From an uncultured Prolixibacteraceae bacterium (GTDB taxonomy: Bacteria; Bacteroidota; Bacteroidia; Bacteroidales; Prolixibacteraceae), in assembly GCA_903865775.1 (NCBI GenBank), contig CAIPKZ010000321.1:1-51026 (forward strand): a stretch of DNA of 51,026 nucleotides, written 5' to 3'. This document shows, piece after piece, positions 8,589 through 16,086 of this stretch. A program made the position numbers and the translations under genes. Within the stretch, counting starts at the first letter, position 1. Every line of letters starts with the position of its first letter. The notes under the pieces were generated by a model. That model worked only from the letters and a program-made list of their open reading frames with translations. It did not search any database and was not told the origin of the DNA.

Positions 8589-10049
8589 TTACTGACGATA
8601 CCATTTGGCCGGCTTGGATTCTGTTTTGGCCAGATCACGGATTTCACCCGGATTCAGGTCGATCTCAAAAGTGGAAAACTCAGGAATATTAAAGCTCTTC
8701 AGAAAATGCCGGTAAAATGCCGGATCTTCCTGAGGGAGAATAAATGGTTTAGACGATTTCCCGCTTTCATCCATGTATGAAATGTATGGCCTCGTAGTTA
8801 ATCCGTCGCCGCGCCTGCTGCTAAATATCAGCCATTTCCCGTTCGACGACCAGGAGTGGTAACTGTCGGTATCGTCACTATTCAGATCGAGTCTGCTTGC
8901 TGCGAAAGTTTGCAGATCAATGGAATAGATATCGGCCTCTTTGTGCCAGATCGGGAAACAGCCATAGTCGGCCATGGTTACTGCCACAAACCTTCCGTTT
9001 GGTGAAACTCTTGGAAATGAGATACTTTTTCCGATTTGAGCTGCATCAAAAATAAGTTCCACTTCGCTGAATTTTCGATTATCAGGATTGAAAGAAACCC
9101 GGCACAGATTGTATTTTATTTGCCTGAAATCGAAATCTTTTTCAATTTGAACCGCTCTGCAGAAATAAAGGTACTTGCCGTCGGGCGACCATTCCGGATA
9201 AGTATCCATCGAATTTTCCCGGTTCGTCACTTCGATATTCCTCATTTCATTTTTCTCTACATCGTACAGAACCAGCGACGATTCGAGATCGCTCACTTCA
9301 ACTTTCTTATTGTCGGCAGTATGAAACCGTTGAATGATCTTGTTGGATGAAAAAGCAACAAATTTTCCGGAAGGGTGCCAACGTGGGTAAATCGCTCCAT
9401 TTTTCATCTCTTCGGTTTTCAGGTTAATTTTTTGAAACTGGCCTGAATGATAAAAATAGGTGCCTCCCATACTACCCCTCATGTGAAACAGAAAATTGTC
9501 CGTTTTTCCATTGTTGAAAGCATGGCAGTTCACGCAATTTTCATCGACAACACTGTTTTCGATGAACGAATTGGTGTTAAAATTTTCCAGGTTCCGGCAA
9601 TTCACGCTTAAATCCTTATAGCTTTCGTAGCCCGGATAAACCAGCCGGTAATAGAGGTAATTGTCAATTGGTTCAGAAGCAACATGAAAGTTCAGCGAAT
9701 TGAATTGTGACCAGCGATCATTGTTGTTTCGGATGAAAATGTCAGCTTTTATTTCTTTTCCTGAATTTTTCTGAAGCATATCGTGCCATTTACTTGCAGG
9801 AATACTTATCGTTCCGTTGGAGGAAGAAATCTCTATTCCAGGACCTGAAGCACCGATGAATTTCACAAAGTAAGACGTTCCGGATTCTTTGATATTAAAG
9901 TTCAGGGGAGCAATATTTGGCGGGATAGTAATTCCTGAATAGTCGGGTTCAAGGACAGCGTTCTTTTCAGTACTATTGATTGTGCCTTTGGGCTTTGATG
10001 CACAGCCGGAAAGAAGTATCAGAATGAAAACAAAATTGAAGTTCTTCAT
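8589..10049 (-). CDS. TolB-like beta-propeller lipoprotein with a c-type heme motif
   Basis: The ATG at 10049 gives MKNFNFVFILILLSGCASK, a clean lipoprotein signal with a LSGC lipobox; the track start at 10076 adds nine residues ahead of the signal and is less likely. 486 residues. The first third is beta-rich. A single CVNCH (CxxCH) heme c attachment motif follows near residue 175 (DENCVNCHAF). After it come PD40/WD40-like propeller repeats (YPRWHPSGKFVAFSSNK, YPEWSPDGKYLYFCRA, FPRVSPNGRFVAVTMADYG, YHSWSSNGKWLIFSSRRGDG). The protein should be a periplasmic or outer-membrane lipoprotein able to bind one heme. It precedes the DUF6057 gene by 19 bp. The ResB/CcsA maturation genes at 36.6-38.6 kb could supply the heme. 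Electron transfer or sensing is inference. Confidence 0.8.
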   Translation of the reverse strand: MKNFNFVFILILLSGCASKPKGTINSTEKNAVLEPDYSGITIPPNIAPLNFNIKESGTSYFVKFIGASGPGIEISSSNGTISIPASKWHDMLQKNSGKEIKADIFIRNNNDRWSQFNSLNFHVASEPIDNYLYYRLVYPGYESYKDLSVNCRNLENFNTNSFIENSVVDENCVNCHAFNNGKTDNFLFHMRGSMGGTYFYHSGQFQKINLKTEEMKNGAIYPRWHPSGKFVAFSSNKIIQRFHTADNKKVEVSDLESSLVLYDVEKNEMRNIEVTNRENSMDTYPEWSPDGKYLYFCRAVQIEKDFDFRQIKYNLCRVSFNPDNRKFSEVELIFDAAQIGKSISFPRVSPNGRFVAVTMADYGCFPIWHKEADIYSIDLQTFAASRLDLNSDDTDSYHSWSSNGKWLIFSSRRGDGLTTRPYISYMDESGKSSKPFILPQEDPAFYRHFLKSFNIPEFSTFEIDLNPGEIRDLAKTESKPAKWYRQ

Positions 10050-10106
10050 AGTTGCTAAGATAATATTTTTGTTCACTTAAATCATTAAAAAATCGCATTT
10101 TACGGT

Positions 10107-10137
10107 TTTGCATAACCCGTTCAATGACATACATTTG
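10107..10137 (+). promoter_or_regulatory. Bacteroidota-type promoter of the amidohydrolase gene
   Basis: TTTG at 10107-10110, a 19-bp spacer and TACATTTG at 10130-10137 match the TTTG/TAnnTTTG consensus of the lineage's primary sigma factor. The ATG lies 23 bp downstream. Confidence 0.6.
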
Positions 10138-10160
10138 TTTGTACACAAATCTGAAATACC

Positions 10161-11801
10161 ATGACCCGATTTTCCATGATTTTTCCAATTCTTTTGTTTT
10201 TCGTTTTATCCTGTAATCCCCCAAAGATGAAAGTCGAACTGATTGTTACCAATGCCAAAGTTTTCACTGTTAACGATTCATTTTCCGTTGCCGAAAGTTT
10301 TGCAGTTCATGATGGAAAGTTCATGGCCATAGGAACCAATCAGGAAATCAGCTCAAAATACAGTTCCGGTCAGACAATTGACTGTGGAGGTAAACCAGTA
10401 TATCCGGGATTTATCGATGCACACTGCCATTTTTATGGTTACGGAATGACCCTGATGGAATATGCCGATCTGGCCGGAATTAAAAATCAGGAAGAGATTT
10501 ACAAAAAACTTCAGGAACATCATTCGGTCTCCAAAACTGAATGGCTGCTTGGTCGCGGTTGGGACCAAAATTTATGGCCAGAAAAAGAATTTCCGGATAA
10601 TCAGCGACTGAACGAATTGTTCCCGGATATTCCGGTTTACCTGGTTCGTGTTGACGGACATGCTGCCTGGTGTAACAAGAAAGCACTCGAACTGGCCGGA
10701 ATTTCAGCAACAACTAAAATCAGTGGGGGAGAAGTGCTCCTGAAGAACAGCCAGCCAGCGGGTGTGCTGATCGACAATGCGATGGAATTGGTGTCTAAAC
10801 TGATCCCGGAACCAAGTCAGGAATTAAAGACAAAAGCATTGCTGGCAGCTCAGAAAAATTGCTTCGAAGTCGGACTCACTTCGGTGACCGACTGCGGACT
10901 TCCGAAGGAAACCATTTTACTGATGGATTCGCTTCAGAAAAAGGGAATACTTAAAATGCGTATCAATGCCATGATAGAGCCAACTCAGGAAAATTTCGAC
11001 TATTTCATGAAATCCCAACCTTATCGAACCGATCGTTTACAGGTAAGCACCATCAAGTTGTATGCGGATGGAGCTTTGGGTTCACGGGGAGCTTATTTGC
11101 TCAACGATTACTCAGATGATCCCGGCAATCGCGGATTACTAATGAACGACTCAAACTACTTTGAAACCATTTGTAAAAAAGCTTTCGATGCCAATTTTCA
11201 GGTTGCAACCCATTGCATTGGCGACGGGGCGAACCGTTATATCCTGAATATGTATGGAAAAATCCTGAAAGGTTCGAATGACTGTCGGTGGCGGATTGAA
11301 CATGCACAGGTTGTAAATCCTGACGATTTGAAATTGTATGGAAAGTATTCCGTGATTCCTTCGGTTCAGGCCACCCATGCCACTTCCGACATGCTTTGGG
11401 CCGACGAGCGATTGGGTTCTGAACGGATCGGTTCGGCCTATGCGTACCGGCAATTGCTTGAGCAAAACGGTTGGCTACCCAATGGAACCGATTTTCCGAT
11501 TGAAGGAATCAATCCGATGCTGACGTTTTATGCTTCAGTATTCAGGGAAAATACGGAAGGTATTCCGGCCGGAGGATTTCAAATGGAGAATGCGCTCACA
11601 AGGGAGCAGACATTGAGGTCCATCACCATCTGGGCCGCCAAAGCCGGATTTGAAGAAAAAGAAAAAGGAAGTATTGAAGTGGGTAAATCAGCCGATTTTG
11701 TTTTGCTCGATACCGATTTGATGAATTGTAAGGAAGGTGAAATCCTGAAAGCAAAGGTTTTGAAAACATTTTCAGGAGGTGAGAAAGTAAGCACGAAATG
11801 A
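10161..11801 (+). CDS. YtcJ-type metal-dependent amidohydrolase, lipoprotein
   Basis: 546 residues. The N-terminus (MTRFSMIFPILLFFVLSC) is a lipoprotein signal, so the enzyme is exported. Amidohydrolase family 3 features are all visible: an N-terminal composite beta-domain (ELIVTNAKVFTVND), the metal motif DAHCHFYG near residue 90, GRGWDQNLW, VRVDGHAAWCNKKAL, the KLYADGALGSRGAYLL strand, ATHCIGDGANR, WRIEHAQVV and the late metal Asp in NGTDFPIEG. Members hydrolyse amide or related C-N bonds; the substrate is unknown. The gene is monocistronic with its own consensus promoter and ends 29 bp from a convergent gene. Family assignment is firm; cellular role is not. Confidence 0.9.
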   Translation: MTRFSMIFPILLFFVLSCNPPKMKVELIVTNAKVFTVNDSFSVAESFAVHDGKFMAIGTNQEISSKYSSGQTIDCGGKPVYPGFIDAHCHFYGYGMTLMEYADLAGIKNQEEIYKKLQEHHSVSKTEWLLGRGWDQNLWPEKEFPDNQRLNELFPDIPVYLVRVDGHAAWCNKKALELAGISATTKISGGEVLLKNSQPAGVLIDNAMELVSKLIPEPSQELKTKALLAAQKNCFEVGLTSVTDCGLPKETILLMDSLQKKGILKMRINAMIEPTQENFDYFMKSQPYRTDRLQVSTIKLYADGALGSRGAYLLNDYSDDPGNRGLLMNDSNYFETICKKAFDANFQVATHCIGDGANRYILNMYGKILKGSNDCRWRIEHAQVVNPDDLKLYGKYSVIPSVQATHATSDMLWADERLGSERIGSAYAYRQLLEQNGWLPNGTDFPIEGINPMLTFYASVFRENTEGIPAGGFQMENALTREQTLRSITIWAAKAGFEEKEKGSIEVGKSADFVLLDTDLMNCKEGEILKAKVLKTFSGGEKVSTK

Positions 11802-11830
11802 GTACCCACTAATAATTTATCAGTCAAATT

Positions 11831-13081
11831 CTATTCGCGGGTATTTTTCCATTCGGCCCAATTCACCGACGAAAAGTAACTTCGAAGCATTCCATCGAAC
11901 AGGCGAACAGCCTGAAGACGCGACTGGGTTGAACCTATTTTTTGAATTTCAAGCGGAATTTGTTCAATTCGCTGATCAAGGAATGGCTTTAAATCATTCA
12001 AGGTCTGAGAATAATTGGTAATGGTTTTCTCTTCGGCGATGAAATGAATATTCCCTGGAATCTTTATCGCTTCAACATTCAAATCGGGCATGTACCGTGA
12101 AAGAATAGTAAATGTATTCTCAGGTAATTTATACTGCCAGTCAGCATATTTTGCGATGATGCCGATCAGGGCATCTTTACTTTCTTTGCTTGGCTCTGCA
12201 GAAAGCTGACCAAGCTGTGTTTTTAAATCCGGCAATAAGGTTTCAGCAGTAGTCCAGTTTGTTTTAATTTCAGAAAGAGTACCAAGAACTTGATATGGAT
12301 TATCAGTAGGCAGGCCAATAAATACAATGCGGCTCTGATAGGATGGAGCGGTTAATTTAATACTGTCGATCGTTGTTTTTACTTCATTCACTGCAGTTTG
12401 AAGGGTTCTTACCGAATGCTGAACGGCAGAAAATTTCATTTTAATTAAAAAGTTTTCAATGCTGTCGAATTCCGATTGAACAACAGTCAGTTTTTCCAGT
12501 ATCTGATCGTTCTTCATTCCATTGACCTGAATATTTTTGCTTGAAAACCAAACATCAGATGTTCCGGCCACTTTAAAATAAATAGTGCTTTCAGCAATAT
12601 TATCTTCCGTTGTTATTTTTTCAGCACGGGTGAATTGCCATTTTGCCTTCACAGAAATTTTAACAAAGGATTGTGAGAATTTTGTATTCGAAATATTGAT
12701 TTCGGCGGTCATTTGGTTGGGCTGCGAATTCACTTTGACAAATTCGTCAGTTGAAAAAAGAACTGTTTCATTCAGGAGTTTCCATTCGGATTTTACACCA
12801 TCCGCTTCGTAGGTCAGTCCATTGCTGCCCCTCGATAATATTTGTGCAGTACCTGCAATATCTGCATAAGTATCCGGAAATTTACAAAAATCTTTTCGAC
12901 CGCCTTCTAATTCAACGCCAATCATTAATTTCTGACCAGAAGTCACCGTCAGATTGTCTCCATTTTTGTAAGCTTTCCCGTCAATCTTTATTTGCAGAAA
13001 TGGTTTTCGGGCCGGTTGAATAGCAATTAAATTACCCACCAGCATAACCACCATAAGCAGGATAAAGAAAAATCTTTTCAT
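11831..13081 (-). CDS. Exported protein of unknown function downstream of the T9SS amylase
   Basis: I choose the ATG at 13081 (416 residues), which opens with a clean signal peptide (MKRFFFILLMVVMLVGNLIA); the track start at 13111 adds ten residues ahead of it. Two parts are visible. About residues 20-185 are beta-rich and Ig-like (FLQIKIDGKAYKNGDNLTVT), and about 185-416 are helical with repeated heptad-like stretches (LIKMKFSAVQHSVRTLQTAV). There is no Cys in a lipobox position, so it is probably periplasmic. I do not recognise the family. It lies 73 bp downstream of the amylase on the same strand and could be read through from it, but no glycan-related motif is visible. Confidence 0.7.
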   Translation of the reverse strand: MKRFFFILLMVVMLVGNLIAIQPARKPFLQIKIDGKAYKNGDNLTVTSGQKLMIGVELEGGRKDFCKFPDTYADIAGTAQILSRGSNGLTYEADGVKSEWKLLNETVLFSTDEFVKVNSQPNQMTAEINISNTKFSQSFVKISVKAKWQFTRAEKITTEDNIAESTIYFKVAGTSDVWFSSKNIQVNGMKNDQILEKLTVVQSEFDSIENFLIKMKFSAVQHSVRTLQTAVNEVKTTIDSIKLTAPSYQSRIVFIGLPTDNPYQVLGTLSEIKTNWTTAETLLPDLKTQLGQLSAEPSKESKDALIGIIAKYADWQYKLPENTFTILSRYMPDLNVEAIKIPGNIHFIAEEKTITNYSQTLNDLKPFLDQRIEQIPLEIQKIGSTQSRLQAVRLFDGMLRSYFSSVNWAEWKNTRE

Positions 13082-13154
13082 AGTCCCATACATTATAGTA
13101 ACATAACACAATGCGGATTAAAGGTAATTAAAAATCGTTAGGATTTAAAAGCTT

Positions 13155-15884
13155 TTAGTTTTTAATGATTTTTTCAGTGAAAAGTTGAGCTCTGGTTAGA
13201 ATTCTGATTATGTAAACTCCTGGTTTGACAGAAGTTAAATTTAGAATCGTGTTATTTGAAAGGGGAGTAAATGCAGAAATTAGTTTACCGTCAATGGTGT
13301 AGATTTGAACACTTTGAATCTGATCTGATGCTTCAATTTGTAGCCTGTCTGTAGCCGGATTCGGATAAAACTGAATGGAAGATTTATTCTCCGGATTTAC
13401 TGAAGTTTCTGTTGCAAGATTCTTGAATGCCGGAAGCACTTTATCGCTGTAAAGACGGTATTCGCCTGGTTTCAGGCTTAAAGTTGTACTTGTATTAATC
13501 ACATTCAGGCTGGCTCCGCTGAAAAATTCGTTCCAGTTCCCGGTATGTTGAAAATTGACCGTAAGGTTTTGGTTAATTACATCGAAATTGCCGATCAGTG
13601 TGATGTTGTGATCATTTAAGGTAAGCTGAATAACTTTTGAAACCCCGCTCACCGATATTTTTTCCTTTCCTGAAGTGAAGACATCAAACTGTGTGCGCAG
13701 ACGAAGCATGGCAGAATAGACATCAAACAATTTTTGGCGGTTCGGATTATCGAGGTAATTCACCGGGACGGGTTTTTCACCGAGTCGTCCAGCCTGATCA
13801 ATTGAAATGTCGTAACCTACTTCGCCAAACTGCCAGATCATTTTAGGTCCGGCCAGTGACAGGAAAAATGCTGTGGCCAGCTGGCTGCGCTGCAAAGCCG
13901 TAACAGGATCTTTTGTGTTGTAGCTTCCGGATGAGTTTCCAAAGCTAATGGTTTTGAACATTTGCCTTTCTTCGTCGTGGCTCTCCATGTAGGCAACCAG
14001 CCCAGGTTTCGAATATCCTCTTCTCTGGTACGATGCCCAGTTGAAATCTGATTTTCCGCTGTCATTGTATCCCATCGCAGCTTCACCAAAATTGTAGCAG
14101 GAATTGCCCCAAATCAGCATGCCATTGCTATAGGCTGCAAGTTCCTGTTCTTCGTTATTGGCTGAAAAATGCTCCAGAATAACTACAGCCTTCGGATTGA
14201 CTGCCCAGATTTTTGCAGCCATTCGTTCAAGTATCGCAATCCGCTGAGCATCATATGCACTTCCATCTCCCGGAGTGTTTGTAAATCCTTTGGAAAAATC
14301 GAAGCGAAAACCATCAACTTTATATTCAGTCAGCCAATAGCTGGTAACCCGGTCTACAAAATCTTTGGTAGCCTGACTTTGGTGGTTAAAATCACTTCCC
14401 CAACTGTAAGCTGTATTGGGCGAGGTTTGGTTAAACCATGGATTGTCGGCAGCCGGCCGGTTTAAAGAACTGTTCCAGTACATCCTAAGCAACGGACTCG
14501 AATTGAATGAGTGGTTCAAAACAATATCCTGAATAACGATAAAGCCTTGTTTGTGGCATTCGTCAATCAGAGCTTTCAGGTCGTTTTTCGTTCCGTATGC
14601 TTTATCCGGGGCGAAGCAGAAATTCGGATTGTAGCCCCAGCTGTTGTTTCCTTCGAATTCGCTGAAAGGCATAAACTCAATGGTGTTGATTCCCAATCGC
14701 TTCAGGTAATCGAGTTTGGCCTGAACGGCTTTGAAGGTTTTTTCAGTGGTAAAATCACGAATCAGCAATTCGTAAATGCTGAGTTTGCTTACATCGGGCA
14801 CATTGTACGAAGTGGTATTCCAGATATAAGGTGTTTGAGCTGTTTGCAGTATAGATGCTCGGTCGACCGCTTTTCCGGAAGGATATGGAATCAGATTTGG
14901 ATAAACCGATGAAGGAATGTATTGATCATCCGGATCAGAAACCTTATCGGTGTATGCATCGGCGACCTGAAGGTTACCGTCAATCAGGTACTGAAAGATG
15001 TATTCTTTTTTCGGAACGAGGTTTTTGATATTCACCCAGTAATAATCACCATCTTTTTTCATTTGGTAATTGTTATCAGGTACCCAATTATTGAAATCTC
15101 CGGTAACGAAAACGTATTTTTTTGATGGGGCATAGAGGATGAGTGTAGCTGATTGATCGTCAGTATAATTAATTCCGGTAATTAAGCCGGAAGGTTTGCT
15201 TTCGGTGGTGGTGGTTTCGCGGATGCAAACATACACCGAGTCGCGTTTAACCGTTGTGTTTTGAGTCGCAGTAGCTTTCAGCCAGTAATTTCCGGCATCG
15301 GGGATCGACATAATTTGTGTAACTGAGGTGCCTGTTTGTGCAGCAATTTGCTGATTATTCAGGAAAAGTTTTAGGTTAGCCGATGCAGTTGATGCAGCGG
15401 TAAACTGGAAGTTTTGGTTTTTCTCGTAGACATTTATTCTGGAAGGCGAAGAAATGTTGACATGCAAATCTTCTGTATAAACAGAAATAAAAAGATCGTT
15501 GGATTGTTTTGCCCCATCAGCCGAACGAAAGACAAAGTTCATTTTAGTTACCAGTTCGGATGGCAGCACTGAATAAAACGTATTGATATCGGGAATGATC
15601 ACCAGTTCATAAATTCCGTTGCCCTTGTTGGTCAGTTTGGGCTGACTGGTATTATTTCCCCATGATCCGATTACATGTTTCCAATTGCTGTCGCCAGCCA
15701 CATACACGCCGGTATGTACATATAAATCGGAAGTAAAATAACCGAGCCGTGAATCTTTTGATGAATCGAAGGTAATGGTGACAGCCTTGCTATCGATTGG
15801 GAGAGCAGGAACTGTGCTGAGCTGTGCAAAGCTAAACTGATAAATGGCAACCAGCCAGAAAAGAAGATGGATTCGACGGATCAT
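13155..15884 (-). CDS. Secreted GH13 alpha-amylase with T9SS sorting domain
   Basis: 909 residues. A signal peptide (LLFWLVAIYQFSFAQ) leads into an N-terminal starch-module-like domain (about 25-150), an Ig-like domain (about 150-235) and a CBM48-like domain (VFVTGDFNNWVPD, about 245-340). The GH13 barrel follows from about 365: region I DIVLNHSF, nucleophile D529 in DGFRFDFSKG, acid/base E571 in VVILEHF and transition-state Asp D637 in MESHDEER. The C-terminus (IQFYPNPATDRLQI to EKIIKN) is a type A T9SS sorting domain, so the enzyme should be exported through the Por system and held on or released from the surface. This differs from the lipoprotein SusG of the classic system. It sits downstream of the susCDEF genes but behind an intrinsic terminator, so its expression may be partly uncoupled. 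Confidence 0.95.
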   Translation of the reverse strand: MIRRIHLLFWLVAIYQFSFAQLSTVPALPIDSKAVTITFDSSKDSRLGYFTSDLYVHTGVYVAGDSNWKHVIGSWGNNTSQPKLTNKGNGIYELVIIPDINTFYSVLPSELVTKMNFVFRSADGAKQSNDLFISVYTEDLHVNISSPSRINVYEKNQNFQFTAASTASANLKLFLNNQQIAAQTGTSVTQIMSIPDAGNYWLKATATQNTTVKRDSVYVCIRETTTTESKPSGLITGINYTDDQSATLILYAPSKKYVFVTGDFNNWVPDNNYQMKKDGDYYWVNIKNLVPKKEYIFQYLIDGNLQVADAYTDKVSDPDDQYIPSSVYPNLIPYPSGKAVDRASILQTAQTPYIWNTTSYNVPDVSKLSIYELLIRDFTTEKTFKAVQAKLDYLKRLGINTIEFMPFSEFEGNNSWGYNPNFCFAPDKAYGTKNDLKALIDECHKQGFIVIQDIVLNHSFNSSPLLRMYWNSSLNRPAADNPWFNQTSPNTAYSWGSDFNHQSQATKDFVDRVTSYWLTEYKVDGFRFDFSKGFTNTPGDGSAYDAQRIAILERMAAKIWAVNPKAVVILEHFSANNEEQELAAYSNGMLIWGNSCYNFGEAAMGYNDSGKSDFNWASYQRRGYSKPGLVAYMESHDEERQMFKTISFGNSSGSYNTKDPVTALQRSQLATAFFLSLAGPKMIWQFGEVGYDISIDQAGRLGEKPVPVNYLDNPNRQKLFDVYSAMLRLRTQFDVFTSGKEKISVSGVSKVIQLTLNDHNITLIGNFDVINQNLTVNFQHTGNWNEFFSGASLNVINTSTTLSLKPGEYRLYSDKVLPAFKNLATETSVNPENKSSIQFYPNPATDRLQIEASDQIQSVQIYTIDGKLISAFTPLSNNTILNLTSVKPGVYIIRILTRAQLFTEKIIKN

Positions 15885-15897
15885 GTGGAGAATTTAG

Positions 15898-16018
15898 AGC
15901 CCCATCCCCGGCCCTTCCCCCAAGGGGAAGGGAGCGGATCTGAGTATTTTATTTCAAAGATAGAATGTTCTGGTTTTTGACCAGCAAAAAGTCCCCACTT
16001 TTGGGGATTTAGGGGGCT
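15898..16018. repeat. 121-bp palindromic element between susF-like and amylase genes
   Basis: Ends are imperfect inverted repeats: AGCCCCATCCCC at 15898-15909 against GGGGATTTAGGGGGCT at 16003-16018. Inside are a 9-bp hairpin with triloop CAA (CCCTTCCCC/GGGGAAGGG, 15912-15932) and a 5-bp hairpin (TCCCC/GGGGA, 15992-16007). No coding potential. It looks like a non-autonomous MITE- or REP-type element. Confidence 0.6.
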
Positions 16019-16032
16019 TATGTTTAGCCGTT

Positions 16033-16072
16033 AAAAAAGGCTTATCTGCCCGGATAGAGCAGATAAGCCTTT
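16033..16072 (-). terminator. Intrinsic terminator after the susF-like gene
   Basis: A perfect 14-bp inverted repeat (AAAGGCTTATCTGC at 16036-16049, GCAGATAAGCCTTT at 16059-16072, 9-nt loop). Read on the minus strand it is followed by T residues. It lies 15 bp past the susF-like stop codon and about 150 bp before the amylase start, so it should limit transcription from susCDEF into the amylase. Confidence 0.8.
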
Positions 16073-16086
16073 ACAATTCAAAAAAA

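Noticed and set aside
8570-8647. Upstream start of the DUF6057 ORF at 8647
   Set aside because: It would overlap the propeller lipoprotein gene by 59 bp and adds a non-hydrophobic tail; the ATG at 8569 fits better.
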